NCBI GenBank assembly: GCA_044226655.1
Contig: JBGAGO010000001.1
Span: 1,116,001-1,180,000 of the forward strand
Length of the DNA stretch: 64,000 nt
Direction of reading: 5' to 3'
From: JBEVOS01 sp044226655
Lineage (GTDB): Bacteria; Pseudomonadota; Alphaproteobacteria; Caulobacterales; Aquidulcibacteraceae
The translations under genes were made by a program, and so were the position numbers. Each line of letters begins with the position of its first letter. Positions within the stretch are counted from its first letter, which is position 1. The notes beneath the pieces were generated by a model. It was not told where the DNA came from, ran no database searches, and worked only from the letters and a program-made list of their open reading frames with translations. Of the stretch, positions 1 to 10,169 are shown piece by piece.

Positions 1-32
1 GTCATGCGCGGCTTGGCGCAGCCCGCGGAAGG

Positions 33-686
33 CTAGTCAAAAGAAAAGCTGAGCGCGCCGACGCCGTCGATCACGGCGTCGATCTTGTCGCCGCGTTTCA
101 GCGGGCCGACGCCCTCGGGCGTGCCGGTGAAGATGAGATCGCCCGGCGCCAGCTCCCAGATCGCATCCACGCGTTCGAGAATTTCTGGCGCCTTCCAGAT
201 CAGATGCGCCAGCGTGCTCTCCTGTTTCAGCGCGCCATTGACCGATAGCGCGATGCGCGCACTGAAGGCGCCCGGCGCGTCGGCGGCGCGCGTGATCGCG
301 GAGATCGGCGCGGAGCGCGGAAAGCTCTTGGCCCGATCCCAGGGCTGGCCATTCTTGCGCAACTCGGCTTGCCGATCGCGCTTGGTGAGATCGACGCCGA
401 CGGCGTAGCCGAACGGCTTGCGATCGGCGCCGATGGCGATGACGAGTTCGACCTCATGGTGCAGATCGTCGGTGTCCGACGGAAAGGGCAGCACCCTTTC
501 GCAGGTCGCGGCGGACGCCGGCTTCATGAAGAAGAACGGCGGCTCGCGCGTCGGATCGCCGCCCATTTCGCGCGCGTGGGCGGCGTAATTGCGCCCAACG
601 CAGAAAATCCGCGCCACCGGGAAGCGCGCCGTTTCCCCCGTGACCGGTATGGAAATCGCGGGAATTTGGAACAACATGTCGCTCAT
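33..686 (-). CDS. Fumarylacetoacetate hydrolase (FAH) family protein
   Basis: The 217-residue protein has the FAH C-terminal fold. Visible marks are a FCVGRNYAAHAREMG opening motif, HHEVELVIAIG with the acidic metal-binding pair, and the late motif LAPGDLIFTGTPEGVGPLKRGD. Family members hydrolyse C-C bonds in acylpyruvates such as fumarylpyruvate, or decarboxylate oxaloacetate, using a divalent metal. The length fits the short single-domain class rather than the 400-residue fumarylacetoacetase. It is cytosolic, with no signal peptide. The gene is divergent from the S46 peptidase across about 80 nt. Substrate cannot be fixed from sequence; fumarylpyruvate hydrolase-like is the nearest description. 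The start ATG lacks a strong ribosome binding site. Confidence 0.85.
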   Translation of the reverse strand: MSDMLFQIPAISIPVTGETARFPVARIFCVGRNYAAHAREMGGDPTREPPFFFMKPASAATCERVLPFPSDTDDLHHEVELVIAIGADRKPFGYAVGVDLTKRDRQAELRKNGQPWDRAKSFPRSAPISAITRAADAPGAFSARIALSVNGALKQESTLAHLIWKAPEILERVDAIWELAPGDLIFTGTPEGVGPLKRGDKIDAVIDGVGALSFSFD

Positions 687-766
687 GGGGCTTGCTTAGC
701 ACGTTCCTTTCGCGCGCGGCGAACCACGGTTGCGCGCGCCGGCGGATTGTGGTTCGAGCCGCCGCC

Positions 767-2830
767 ATGCGGAGATTTTTCGGCGCGCTGGCCGCCTTCA
801 TGCTGTGCTGCCTCACGGCCTCGGCCGACGAGGGCATGTGGACATTCGACAATGTGCCGGCCGCGCAGATGCGCGCCGCCTACGGCTGGGCGCCGGACCA
901 GGCCTGGCTTGACCGCGTGCGCCTCGGCTCGGGTCGCATCCAGAGCGGCTGCTCGGCCGCGATCATGAGCGCCAATGGGCTGGTGCAGACCAATCACCAT
1001 TGCGTCGTGGGCTGCGTGGCGAACCTGTCGAGCACGGGCAATGATCTTGTCCATCTCGGCTTTCGCGCGCTGCGCCGTGCGGACGAGCGGCGCTGTCCCA
1101 ACGCCGCGATCGATGTGCTGACCGACATCGCGGACGTGACGGGCGCGATCGAGAGCGCCGCGCAGGGCGTGTCGCCGGAAAATTTCGCCGCCGCGCGCGA
1201 TGCGACGATCGCCCGGCTGGAAGGCGCCTGCGCCAACCCTGCGCAGCACCGCCGCTGCGAAGTCGTCACGCTCTATCAAGGCGGCCAGTACAAGCTCTAC
1301 GGGTATCATCGCTACGACGACATTCGTCTGGTGTTCGCGCCCGAACGCGAGATCGCGCATTTCGGCGGCGATCCCGACAATTTCAACTTTCCGCGCTTCG
1401 GCTTCGATGTGTCGTTCGTGCGCCTTTACGAAGATGGGCGCCCCGCGCGTACGCCGAACCATCTCCTGATGCGCACCAGCCCACTGCGTGACGGAGAGAT
1501 GACGCTGGTGTCGGGCGATCCCGGCGCCACCGAGCGGCTGATGACGACGGCCCAATTGGCGTTTCAGCGCGACGCCTATCTGCCGTTCCGCCTGTTCATG
1601 CTGTCGGAATTGCGCGGCAGGCTGCTGGCGTTCTCGGCCGAAGGCGCCGAGCAGGCGCGCATTGCGTCCGATACGCTCTATTCGACGGAAAATTCGTTCA
1701 AGGCGTTTTCGGGCCGCAGGCTGGCGCTGACGGATGATGAAGCGTTTGCGCGCGTCACAGCGGCGGAAGCCGATCTGCGCGCGCGCGTGCAGCGCGATCC
1801 GTTCTTGAGCCGCGACGTCGGCCCGGCATGGGACGAGATCGCGCGCGCGACGACGGCCTATCGCGGCTTCTTCCAGCAATACCAATTCGTCGAACCGCGC
1901 TTTGAAGCGTCGGAATTGCTCACCTTCGCGCGCCATATCGTGCGCGCCGCCGATGATCGCGCCAAGCCGAACGATCAGCGTCTGCCCGCCTACACCGATG
2001 CGCGCCTGCCGGCGACGGCGGCGATGGTGATGGCGCCCACGCCAATCGAACCGGCGCTCGAAGAGCTGAAGATCGCGTTCTGGCTGTCCAAGCTGCGCGA
2101 ATATCTGACGCCGGACGATCCTCTGGTGCGGCGCGTGCTCGGCAATGAGAGCCCCGAAGCGCTGGCGCATCGCCTGGTTTCGCAAACCCAGCTTGGCGAT
2201 GCGGCGGCGCGGCGCGCTTTGTGGGAGGGCGGGCAGGCGGCGGTCGCGGCCTCGAGCGATCCGCTCATCGTGTTCGTGCGCGCCTGGGACAGCGACGCGC
2301 GCGCCATCAAGCTGCGTTATCAGCGCGAATATGAGGGCCCGGTGGCGCGCGCGCAGGAGCGCATCGCGCGGGCGCGCTTCCGCCTCTACGGCCAATCGCT
2401 CTATCCCGACGCCACGTTCACGCCGCGGCTCTCTTACGGGCGCGTGCAGGGCTGGACCGAGCCGGGCGGGCGCGTCATCGCGCCGTTCACGCAAGTCTCT
2501 GGCCTCTGGGCGCGTGCGACGGATGCGTTTCCCTATGCCTTGCCGCCGAGCTGGGCGGCCGCGCGCGGGCGCATCAGCGACGACATCCTTTTCAATGTGG
2601 TGACGACCAATGATGTGATTGGCGGCAATTCCGGCAGCCCCGTGCTCGACCGCGATGGCCGCGTTGTGGGCGCTGTGTTCGACGGCAACATCTATTCGCT
2701 CGGTGGCGATTATTTCTATGACGCGGCGCGCAACCGCACCGTGATCGTCACCTCGCAAGTGATCGAGGCCGGGCTGCGCAATGTCTATGGGATGGGCGAT
2801 CTCGCCGACGAATTGGTGCGCGGCGAATAA
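767..2830 (+). CDS. S46 family serine peptidase (dipeptidyl-peptidase 7/11-like)
   Basis: This 687-residue exported peptidase starts with a signal peptide (residues 1-20, ending ASA before DEGMW). The chymotrypsin-like catalytic parts are visible: TNHHC with His77-His78, an Asp in the GGDPDNFNFPRFGFDVSFVR region, and the nucleophile Ser in GGNSGSPVLDRDGRVVG. S46 enzymes remove dipeptides from the N terminus of peptides in the periplasm and are typical of organisms feeding on protein. The length agrees with the family (about 700 residues). An upstream in-frame extension to 692 exists, but the ATG at 767 puts the signal peptide at the N terminus. Specificity (hydrophobic DPP7 or acidic DPP11) was not assigned. 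Confidence 0.92.
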   Translation: MRRFFGALAAFMLCCLTASADEGMWTFDNVPAAQMRAAYGWAPDQAWLDRVRLGSGRIQSGCSAAIMSANGLVQTNHHCVVGCVANLSSTGNDLVHLGFRALRRADERRCPNAAIDVLTDIADVTGAIESAAQGVSPENFAAARDATIARLEGACANPAQHRRCEVVTLYQGGQYKLYGYHRYDDIRLVFAPEREIAHFGGDPDNFNFPRFGFDVSFVRLYEDGRPARTPNHLLMRTSPLRDGEMTLVSGDPGATERLMTTAQLAFQRDAYLPFRLFMLSELRGRLLAFSAEGAEQARIASDTLYSTENSFKAFSGRRLALTDDEAFARVTAAEADLRARVQRDPFLSRDVGPAWDEIARATTAYRGFFQQYQFVEPRFEASELLTFARHIVRAADDRAKPNDQRLPAYTDARLPATAAMVMAPTPIEPALEELKIAFWLSKLREYLTPDDPLVRRVLGNESPEALAHRLVSQTQLGDAAARRALWEGGQAAVAASSDPLIVFVRAWDSDARAIKLRYQREYEGPVARAQERIARARFRLYGQSLYPDATFTPRLSYGRVQGWTEPGGRVIAPFTQVSGLWARATDAFPYALPPSWAAARGRISDDILFNVVTTNDVIGGNSGSPVLDRDGRVVGAVFDGNIYSLGGDYFYDAARNRTVIVTSQVIEAGLRNVYGMGDLADELVRGE

Positions 2831-2898
2831 CAGCCCAGCTTCTCTGCGATAGTGTAACACGATTTGGCGGTTTGTCGGTGCGGCGTTAGGCTGACGCT

Positions 2899-3624
2899 AT
2901 GACGGACTCGTGCGAACCGCCGCCGCTGGTCTTGCCCGGAACGCCGCGCCGCGTGCGCAAGGGGCAGGCGCTTGATCTCGCGCCGGTCGCCGCGTGTGCG
3001 GACGACTGCTGTGCGGCGGCGACGCCGAGCAACCTCAAGACCGAAGCCGATCAAACGCGCTGGCGGCGCACGCTTTGGATCGTGCTCGCCGTCAACGCAG
3101 CTATGTTCGGCGTCGAGATCGTCGCCGGCCTGCTGGCGCGATCGGCCTCCATGCAAGTGGATGCGCTCGATTTCTTCGGCGACGCCGCGAACTACGCGTT
3201 GAGCTTGGGCGTCTTGGGCATGAGCTTGCGGGTGCGGGCCGCGGCGGCGCTTGCAAAGGGCGTCACGATGGCAGCGTTCGGCATTTGGGTTCTTGGGCTC
3301 GCCGCGTGGCATGTGGCGAACGGAATCGTGCCTGCGGCGCAAACGATGGGCGTGGTTGGCGTCCTGGCGCTGGCGGCCAATGTGTTCTGCCTCGCTCTGC
3401 TCACCGGCTTTCGCACAGGCGACGCCAATATGCGCTCGGTATGGATTTGCTCGCGCAATGACGTGATCGGGAATGGCGCCGTGCTGCTGGCGGCGCTCGG
3501 CGTGTTCGGAACCGGCAGCGGCTGGCCGGACGCCCTCGTGGCGCTGATCATGGGCGGGCTGGCGCTGTCGGGCGCGTGGCAAGTCATTCGCCAGGCGCGC
3601 AGGGAGATGGCCGCGCCCGCGTGA
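2899..3624 (+). CDS. Short cation-diffusion-facilitator-like membrane protein
   Basis: The 241-residue protein has a Cys-containing soluble N terminus (CADDCC near residue 35) followed by about six hydrophobic segments. It resembles the transmembrane half of CDF cation transporters: the segment VDALDFFGDAANYALSLGVLG occupies the place of the TM2 metal site, and SRNDVIGNGAVLL that of TM5. The usual cytoplasmic C-terminal domain is absent, so it is a minimal form. Metal-site residues are Asp/Asn, not the His/Asp of zinc exporters, so its ion is unclear. It likely exports a divalent metal or is a degenerate relative. It lies just upstream of the threonine leader but no operon link is evident. 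Confidence 0.75.
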   Translation: MTDSCEPPPLVLPGTPRRVRKGQALDLAPVAACADDCCAAATPSNLKTEADQTRWRRTLWIVLAVNAAMFGVEIVAGLLARSASMQVDALDFFGDAANYALSLGVLGMSLRVRAAAALAKGVTMAAFGIWVLGLAAWHVANGIVPAAQTMGVVGVLALAANVFCLALLTGFRTGDANMRSVWICSRNDVIGNGAVLLAALGVFGTGSGWPDALVALIMGGLALSGAWQVIRQARREMAAPA

Positions 3625-3668
3625 GCGGCCTCTCGCAATTGGCCGCGGCGCATGCTATGTGCGGCGTC

Positions 3669-3713
3669 ATGATCGCATCGCGCGCCTTCCGTACGACGAC
3701 TACCACCTGCTAA
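3669..3713 (+). CDS. Putative threonine-rich leader peptide for yidD-thrS
   Basis: A 14-codon reading frame, MIASRAFRTTTTTC then TAA, holds five consecutive Thr codons (ACG ACG ACT ACC ACC, 3693-3707) and lies 80 nt before yidD and 390 nt before thrS, the threonyl-tRNA synthetase gene. An in-frame ATG at 3657 could give an 18-residue version. No clear Shine-Dalgarno sequence precedes either start, so the transcript may be leaderless or nearly so. The layout matches leader peptides such as thrL or pheM, where stalling at codons for a scarce charged tRNA controls a downstream terminator. The stop codon is followed within 6 nt by competing hairpins. Confidence 0.68.
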   Translation: MIASRAFRTTTTTC

Positions 3714-3718
3714 CGCCG

Positions 3719-3766
3719 GCGGCGCTTGATCGGGCGCGCCGCAGCGGCCGCGTTCGCGTCCCGATC
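3719..3766 (+). promoter_or_regulatory. Candidate attenuator with mutually exclusive hairpins
   Basis: Two stems overlap and cannot form together. Stem A pairs GCGGCGC (3719-3725) with GCGCCGC (3736-3742). Stem B pairs GATCGGGCGCG (3728-3738) with CGCG (3755-3758) plus CCCGATC (3760-3766), with one bulged base. This is the geometry of an antiterminator/terminator switch placed directly after the Thr-rich leader peptide. There is no uridine tract after stem B, so it may act through Rho or by hiding translation signals and not as a classic intrinsic terminator. Confidence 0.5.
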
Positions 3767-3792
3767 GTTCCAATATCAAAGCGTTTCTTCCG

Positions 3793-4110
3793 ATGCAGCC
3801 GAGCTTGCCGGCGCGGGGCCTCCTCGCGCTGATCCAGCTTTACAAATGGACGCTCTCGCCCCTCGTCGGGCGCGATTGCCGCTATTTGCCGACCTGCTCG
3901 TCCTACGCGGCCGATTGCGTACGCGCGCATGGCGCGTGGGCGGGCAGCTGGATGGCGACGGCGCGGCTGTGCCGCTGCCATCCGTTTGGCGGGTCCGGTT
4001 ACGACCCGGCGCCGGCGGCGGTGCAGGCGAATTCGTGGTGGCGCCCGTGGCGCTATGGCGATTGGGCGTGGAAGAAGCGCGAGGTTAGCGCCGAAGAGAC
4101 AAAATCATGA
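3793..4110 (+). CDS. yidD: Membrane protein insertion efficiency factor YidD
   Basis: The 105-residue protein carries the complete YidD signature: LIQLYKWTLSPLVGRDCRYLPTC, then SSYAADCVRAHG, and LCRCHPFGGSGYDP. YidD is a small peripheral inner-membrane protein that helps YidC insert membrane proteins. It is normally found next to rnpA and yidC; here it is instead the first gene of a pair with thrS. Its TGA overlaps the thrS ATG (ATGA at 4107-4110), so the two are translationally coupled. Both lie downstream of the Thr-rich leader and would share its control. Confidence 0.93.
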   Translation: MQPSLPARGLLALIQLYKWTLSPLVGRDCRYLPTCSSYAADCVRAHGAWAGSWMATARLCRCHPFGGSGYDPAPAAVQANSWWRPWRYGDWAWKKREVSAEETKS

Positions 4111-6044
4111 GCATTCAAATTCAGTTTCCCGATGGCGCGTCGAAAAGTTTCGACGCCGGCGTGACGCCGCTCGCCATCGCAGAGGGCATTTCCAAAGGGC
4201 TCGCCAAGAAGGCGGTGGCGGCCAAGGTCGATGGCCAATGGTGGGATTTGACGCGCGGCATCGAGCGCGACGCCAAGCTCGAACTCGTCACGCGCGACAG
4301 CGCGGATGGGCTTGAGGTGCTGCGCCATGATGCGGCGCACGTGCTGGCGCAGGCCGTGCAGGAGCTTTTCCCCGGCACGCAGGTCACGATTGGGCCGGTG
4401 ATCGAGGACGGCTTCTATTACGATTTCGCGCGCATGACGCCGTTCTCGACGGAAGATTTCGAGAAGATCGAACAGCGCATGAAGGAGATCGTCGACGCCG
4501 ATCTGCCGATCGAACGGCAAGTCTGGGACCGCGACGAGGCGGCCAAGCATTTCGCCGACATCGGCGAGGCGTACAAAGCCGAGATCATCCGCGATCTGCC
4601 CAAGGATGAGGAAGTCACGGTCTATGCGCACGGCGATCAATGGAGCGATCTGTGCCGCGGGCCGCACCTCCCCTCGACGGGCCGGCTCGGCAAGGCGTTC
4701 AAGCTGATGAAGCTCGCCGGCGCCTATTGGCGCGGCGATCATCGCAACGCGCAGCTGCAGCGCATTTACGGCACGGCCTGGGCCGACGAAAAACAGCTCG
4801 ACGAGTATCTGAAGCGGCTCGAAGAAGCCGAGAAGCGCGATCACCGCAAGATCGGCCGCGCCATGGACCTCTTCCACATGCAGGAAGAGGGCAAGGGCAT
4901 GGTGTTCTGGCACGAAAAGGGCCTGACGCTGTGGCGCACGATCGAGAGCTATATGCGCCGGCGCCTGCAGGAGGCCGGCTATATCGAGGTGCGCACGCCG
5001 CAAGTGCTCGACCGCGTGTTCTGGGAGAAGAGCGGCCATTGGGAGAATTATCGCGAGAACATGTTCGTCTGCGAAACGGCCGAAGGCGAAATGCTCTCGA
5101 TGAAGCCGATGAATTGTCCCGGCCATGTGCAGATTTTCAAGTTCGGCCAGAAGAGCTATCGCGACCTGCCGCTGCGCATGGGCGAGTTCGGCGCCTGCCA
5201 CCGCTATGAACCCTCCGGCGCGCTGCACGGCCTGATGCGCGTGCGCGCGTTCACGCAGGACGATGCGCACATCTTCTGCCGCGAAGATCAGATCGAGGAC
5301 GAGGTCGCGGCCTTCATCACGCTGGCCTCGTCCGTGCATGAGGATTTCGGCCTGGTGCGCGATCACATCACGCTCGGCACGCGGCCGGATAAGCGCGCGG
5401 GCTCGGAAGAGTTCTGGGACAAAACGGAAGCCCAATTGCTCAACGCCGCGCGCAAAGCCGGCGTCGAACCGGTGATCGCGGCTGGCGATGGGGCGTTCTA
5501 CGCGCCCAAGCTGGATTTCCAATTGAAGGACGCCATCGGGCGCACATGGACGTGCGGCACGATCCAGAACGATTACGTGCTGCCCGAACGCCTCGGCGCC
5601 GACTATGTCGGCGAGGACGGCCAAAAGCATCGCCCCGTCATGCTGCACCGCGCGATCTGCGGCTCGCTCGAGCGTTTCATTGGCGTGCTGATCGAGCATT
5701 ATGCGGGCGCCTTCCCGCTCTGGCTCGCGCCGGTGCAGGTGATCGTCGCCACCATCACGCAGGATGCGGACCTCTACGCCGACGAGGTCGCCGCTAAGCT
5801 CCGTGCGGCGGGGCTGCGCGTCGAACTCGACAAGCGCAACGAGAAGGTCGGCTACAAAATCCGCGAACACTCGCTCGCCAAGACGCCGGTGATCGCCGTC
5901 GTCGGCCGCAAGGAAGCCGAGGAAGGCAAGCTCGCGCTGCGCCGCCTCGGCGGGGATGCACAGACGGTGATGAGCGTGGCGGACGCGATTGCGAGCCTCT
6001 CGCGCGAAGCGCTCCCGCCGGATTTGGCGCGGGCGGCAGGCTGA
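4107..6044 (+). CDS. thrS: Threonyl-tRNA synthetase
   Basis: The 645-residue class II synthetase charges tRNA-Thr. Domains in order: a TGS domain (about 1-62), the editing domain with the HxxxH motif (His74, His78 in HDAAHVLAQAV), the catalytic core with the zinc ligand Cys337 in MNCPGH and motif 2 around FGACHRYEPSGALHG, motif 3 near VMLHRAICGSLERFIGVL, and the anticodon-binding domain at the C terminus. Length is normal for bacteria. It overlaps yidD by 4 nt. The upstream Thr-codon leader suggests expression responds to charged tRNA-Thr. A strong hairpin follows the gene. Confidence 0.98.
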   Translation: MSIQIQFPDGASKSFDAGVTPLAIAEGISKGLAKKAVAAKVDGQWWDLTRGIERDAKLELVTRDSADGLEVLRHDAAHVLAQAVQELFPGTQVTIGPVIEDGFYYDFARMTPFSTEDFEKIEQRMKEIVDADLPIERQVWDRDEAAKHFADIGEAYKAEIIRDLPKDEEVTVYAHGDQWSDLCRGPHLPSTGRLGKAFKLMKLAGAYWRGDHRNAQLQRIYGTAWADEKQLDEYLKRLEEAEKRDHRKIGRAMDLFHMQEEGKGMVFWHEKGLTLWRTIESYMRRRLQEAGYIEVRTPQVLDRVFWEKSGHWENYRENMFVCETAEGEMLSMKPMNCPGHVQIFKFGQKSYRDLPLRMGEFGACHRYEPSGALHGLMRVRAFTQDDAHIFCREDQIEDEVAAFITLASSVHEDFGLVRDHITLGTRPDKRAGSEEFWDKTEAQLLNAARKAGVEPVIAAGDGAFYAPKLDFQLKDAIGRTWTCGTIQNDYVLPERLGADYVGEDGQKHRPVMLHRAICGSLERFIGVLIEHYAGAFPLWLAPVQVIVATITQDADLYADEVAAKLRAAGLRVELDKRNEKVGYKIREHSLAKTPVIAVVGRKEAEEGKLALRRLGGDAQTVMSVADAIASLSREALPPDLARAAG

Positions 6045-6050
6045 AGCGCC

Positions 6051-6072
6051 CATCTCCCCACGCGGGGAGATG
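6051..6072. terminator. Perfect hairpin after thrS
   Basis: CATCTCCCC and GGGGAGATG pair over 9 bp around an ACGC loop, 7 nt after the thrS stop. No T-tract follows, so it may be a transcript-end stabiliser or a member of a CTCCCC palindrome family; a similar hairpin occurs at 49111-49134. Confidence 0.55.
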
Positions 6073-6200
6073 GGACGCGCTTGGCGCATTTACAGTGCAG
6101 CCCCAAATAATCCGAAATGAACCGCCAAGGTCGCGGTAGACGGCGCGCATGACCGGGGACAATATCGGGACTCGGCGCAGCGGGGCCGCTGGAGGTCAGG

Positions 6201-7088
6201 GTGGACGAGAACCCATCCCGGGAACGGGCGAGGAGCGCGGATCTCGCGCCGCGCGTTTCGGCCGTGGTCGTCACGCGCTTCACCGGCCAGACCTTGGAGC
6301 TTTGCCTGAGGAGCGCGCTCGCCGAACCCTGGGTCGATGAGCTGATCATTGTCGACAATGGCAATCCGCCGTCCGTGAGTTCGGCGCTGCGCGCGTTGCA
6401 GGCGGACCGGCGCGACGTCGTGCTGGTGCAGCCCAAGCGCGAGGTGGGCCTCGCGGAAGCGATGAATTTGGGCGCGGGCCGGGCGCGCGGCCGCTGGGTG
6501 CTGTTCCTCGATCCCCATGTCGTGCTCCAGCGCGGCGCGGCCGAACGCATGGTGGCGGCTGGCGGCGGCGTGCGCTCGCCCTGGGTCATCGGCGGGCGCC
6601 TCACGGATACGGAGGGGCGCGAACGGCGCGGCGCGCGGCGTGGCGCGCTGACGGCATGGTCCGCCCTGGCGGTGGCGCTCGACATGGAGGCGCAAGGCCC
6701 ACGCCGTCGCCGTCGCAACAAGAAATCCCTGGGCGAGCCTTTGGCGGTGGCGGCGGTGTCCGGCGCGCTGATGCTGGCGCCCGCAACGGACTTTCAGGAG
6801 CTCGGCGGTTTCGACGAAGGCTATCTGACGGACGCCGCCGATCTCGATCTTTGCCGGCGCACCAGCGATGCCGGGGGCGTGGTTCTGTTCCAGCCGGCGG
6901 CGGCGGGCGTGCAATTCGCGGGCGGGCGCCGTCCCGGCCGGCGCGAGGCGCAGGGCCTGGCCCGCTTCGCCGCCAAATCCGCCAAGACGCCGGGACAAAG
7001 AGCCTTTGCGTTGATCGCCGGGCCAGCCATCGCGGTGCTGCTCGGCCTGCGCGGCCTGTTCGGCGGCCGTCCGGCGCCGCGGCGCTGA
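6201..7088 (+). CDS. Family 2 glycosyltransferase
   Basis: The 295-residue protein has a GT-A fold of the GT2 rhamnosyltransferase-like type. Visible parts: the opening strand VSAVVVTRFTGQTLELCL, the nucleotide-binding VDELIIVDNGNPP, the donor-site region GRWVLFLDPHVVL, an acceptor/catalytic region GGFDEGYLTDAADLDLCRR, and a hydrophobic C-terminal stretch (AFALIAGPAIAVLLGLRGLF) for membrane contact. The DxD-like position reads DPH and not DxD. It starts at GTG with GGAGGTCAGG ahead. It probably adds a sugar to a surface polysaccharide; substrate unknown. It converges on a GT39 gene. Confidence 0.85.
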   Translation: MDENPSRERARSADLAPRVSAVVVTRFTGQTLELCLRSALAEPWVDELIIVDNGNPPSVSSALRALQADRRDVVLVQPKREVGLAEAMNLGAGRARGRWVLFLDPHVVLQRGAAERMVAAGGGVRSPWVIGGRLTDTEGRERRGARRGALTAWSALAVALDMEAQGPRRRRRNKKSLGEPLAVAAVSGALMLAPATDFQELGGFDEGYLTDAADLDLCRRTSDAGGVVLFQPAAAGVQFAGGRRPGRREAQGLARFAAKSAKTPGQRAFALIAGPAIAVLLGLRGLFGGRPAPRR

Positions 7089-7125
7089 ATCGCGAACCTG
7101 CCGCGCACCTTCGTGGGCGCGTCGC

Positions 7126-8814
7126 TTAAGCGCCCGTTACGCGCCCGATGAGCAGCACCACGTCATCGCCATTGGCGTAATCGTGGCCGGCCACGGATTG
7201 GCGCGCGTCGAGCATCAGGCCGCGGCGCAGCAGGGCGGCGGCCAATTCGTCATAAGCGCGCTGTTCCACCACCATGATGTCGCCCGGCGCGGCGGCCGGC
7301 GCGGCGTCGCTTGGGCCGGCGATGCGGATGTTCGTCGCCGTTTCGAAGACCAGGCTCGGCTCGCCGTAGCCGACCACCCAGAGCGGGGGCGCATTGCGGC
7401 TGAGGCGCGGATGCCAATCGGCCCGTTCGAGCGTGGTGGCGACGGCATGGCTCACCAGCAGCGACCGCGCTTCGGGAAGCACCCGTTCGCGGATGGCGTA
7501 GGAGGCCGTGAGCGAAAACGCGATGGCGATCGCGAGCTTGATAGCGTCGGCGCGGATCCAGACGAGCGCGACGAAGGCCGGCGCCGCAAGCGCGAGGCCG
7601 GTGAGCAAGGTTTGCGTGACGCGCCGCGTGTCCGCCGAGACATCGCCCGGCATGAACGTCGTCGCATAGGCCGTGACGACGACGAGCACGAACGCGGCGA
7701 GGCCGAACAGCGCATAGCCGATGGTTTGCGTCAGGCGCCATTTCTCCGCACGCGCCGCCGTGAACGCCGCCGCCGCGATCAGCGCGATCGCGGGATAGGT
7801 TGGCAAGGTGTAGTGCGGCAGCTTGGTCGGGAAGAGTTCAAACGCGAGAAAGGTCGGGACCGCCCAGGCGAGCAGAAAGCGCACGCCGGCGCTCTCGGGA
7901 TCGCCGCGCGGCGCACGCAGCGCGCGCCAGCCAAGGCGCGCAGCGGCCGGCAGAAGGAACGTCGCAGGAAAGATCAGCAGCGACAGCAGCAAGGTGTAGG
8001 CGCCCGGCGGCTGGGCATGGCCTTCCGATCCGCCGACCAGCTTGGGCGCCATGTCTTCGCCGACCGCGTCCACGAAGAATGCGCCATGCGTGGCGATGGC
8101 GATGGCGATCATCCAGGGCAGCACGACGAGCGCGGCGAGCGCGGGACCCGGCCACCAGAGCAGAATGCGCATCCAGGCGGCGCGCCGCTCCCAGGCGAAC
8201 AGCGCCAACAAAGTCAGCGTCGCGACCATCGGCGAGACTGGGCCTTTGACGAGCACGCCGACGCCCATCGCGGCCCAGAAGGTCAGCGCCAAGACGCGCG
8301 CATGCGTCTCATTCTTTGCTGCGTAGAGATGCGCGAGCGCGGCCATGGCCAGCGTCGTGACGCCGCACAGCACGGCGTCGGTCTTCGCGGTCATGGCCTC
8401 AAAGCCGATCAGCATGCCAGCGCCGAACAGGCCCGCGCCAATCAGCGCCGCGCGCCGTGGGAAGAACGCCGTTCCAGCCCAGAAGGCCGCGCAGGCGGCG
8501 AGCATCGCGCCCAGCACCGACGGTAGCCGATAGGCCCAGATGGCGCGCGCTTCGACGTGCGAAAACGCCGAGACCGAGGCGGCCTGCAGCCAATAAATGC
8601 CGATCGGCTTTTTGTTGCGCGGCGTGTGCTGCACGTAGATGCGGACGTAGTCGCCGGTTTCGAGCATTTGCGTCGTGGCCTGCGCGAAGCGGGCCTCGTC
8701 GCGGTCGATGACAGGCAGGCGCGCGAGGCCGGGCAGGCCGGTGAGCAACGCGATCAGGGCGACGACGACGTAGCCGCGCCAGCCCTTGGCCAGATTGTCG
8801 AGCACGCCGTCCAT
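7126..8814 (-). CDS. Family 39 glycosyltransferase (ArnT/PMT-like integral membrane protein)
   Basis: This 562-residue protein has about twelve hydrophobic segments and the N-terminal periplasmic-loop motif VIDRDEARFAQATTQMLETGD with the conserved Asp-Glu pair of ArnT-type transferases. These enzymes move a sugar from a polyprenyl-phosphate carrier to lipid A or protein on the periplasmic face. The C-terminal soluble part begins near residue 450. The gene converges with the GT2 gene upstream in coordinates, separated by 37 nt. Exact sugar and acceptor cannot be assigned. Confidence 0.88.
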   Translation of the reverse strand: MDGVLDNLAKGWRGYVVVALIALLTGLPGLARLPVIDRDEARFAQATTQMLETGDYVRIYVQHTPRNKKPIGIYWLQAASVSAFSHVEARAIWAYRLPSVLGAMLAACAAFWAGTAFFPRRAALIGAGLFGAGMLIGFEAMTAKTDAVLCGVTTLAMAALAHLYAAKNETHARVLALTFWAAMGVGVLVKGPVSPMVATLTLLALFAWERRAAWMRILLWWPGPALAALVVLPWMIAIAIATHGAFFVDAVGEDMAPKLVGGSEGHAQPPGAYTLLLSLLIFPATFLLPAAARLGWRALRAPRGDPESAGVRFLLAWAVPTFLAFELFPTKLPHYTLPTYPAIALIAAAAFTAARAEKWRLTQTIGYALFGLAAFVLVVVTAYATTFMPGDVSADTRRVTQTLLTGLALAAPAFVALVWIRADAIKLAIAIAFSLTASYAIRERVLPEARSLLVSHAVATTLERADWHPRLSRNAPPLWVVGYGEPSLVFETATNIRIAGPSDAAPAAAPGDIMVVEQRAYDELAAALLRRGLMLDARQSVAGHDYANGDDVVLLIGRVTGA

Positions 8815-8899
8815 CGCGGCACGTGCTTAGCCGCCCGCCGCCCGGCGCGCTACCGGATCACGGTGACGCTATCGCCGTCGAACTGGGCCTTCGGCGCCC

Positions 8900-10072
<1,173 letters not shown>

Positions 10073-10169
10073 GGTTTCCTCACTTGGTCTTCTCAAAACA
10101 TGTCGCACGGGCGAAGCGCGATTTCCAGGCGTCCGCCCGCTGCTTGTGTGAGAAAACGCTTGCGCATTC

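Noticed and set aside
1..32. Possible start of a minus-strand gene leaving the window (ATG at 5-3)
   Set aside because: Only one codon is visible and no ribosome binding site precedes it.
683..2860. Long reading frame on the minus strand opposite the S46 peptidase gene
   Set aside because: It is an antisense shadow in high-GC DNA; its residues are an Arg/Ala/His-rich low-complexity mix, while the plus strand has full S46 motifs.
4053..6089. 678-codon minus-strand frame opposite thrS
   Set aside because: No domain is visible and thrS is beyond doubt, so this is a shadow of its codon bias.
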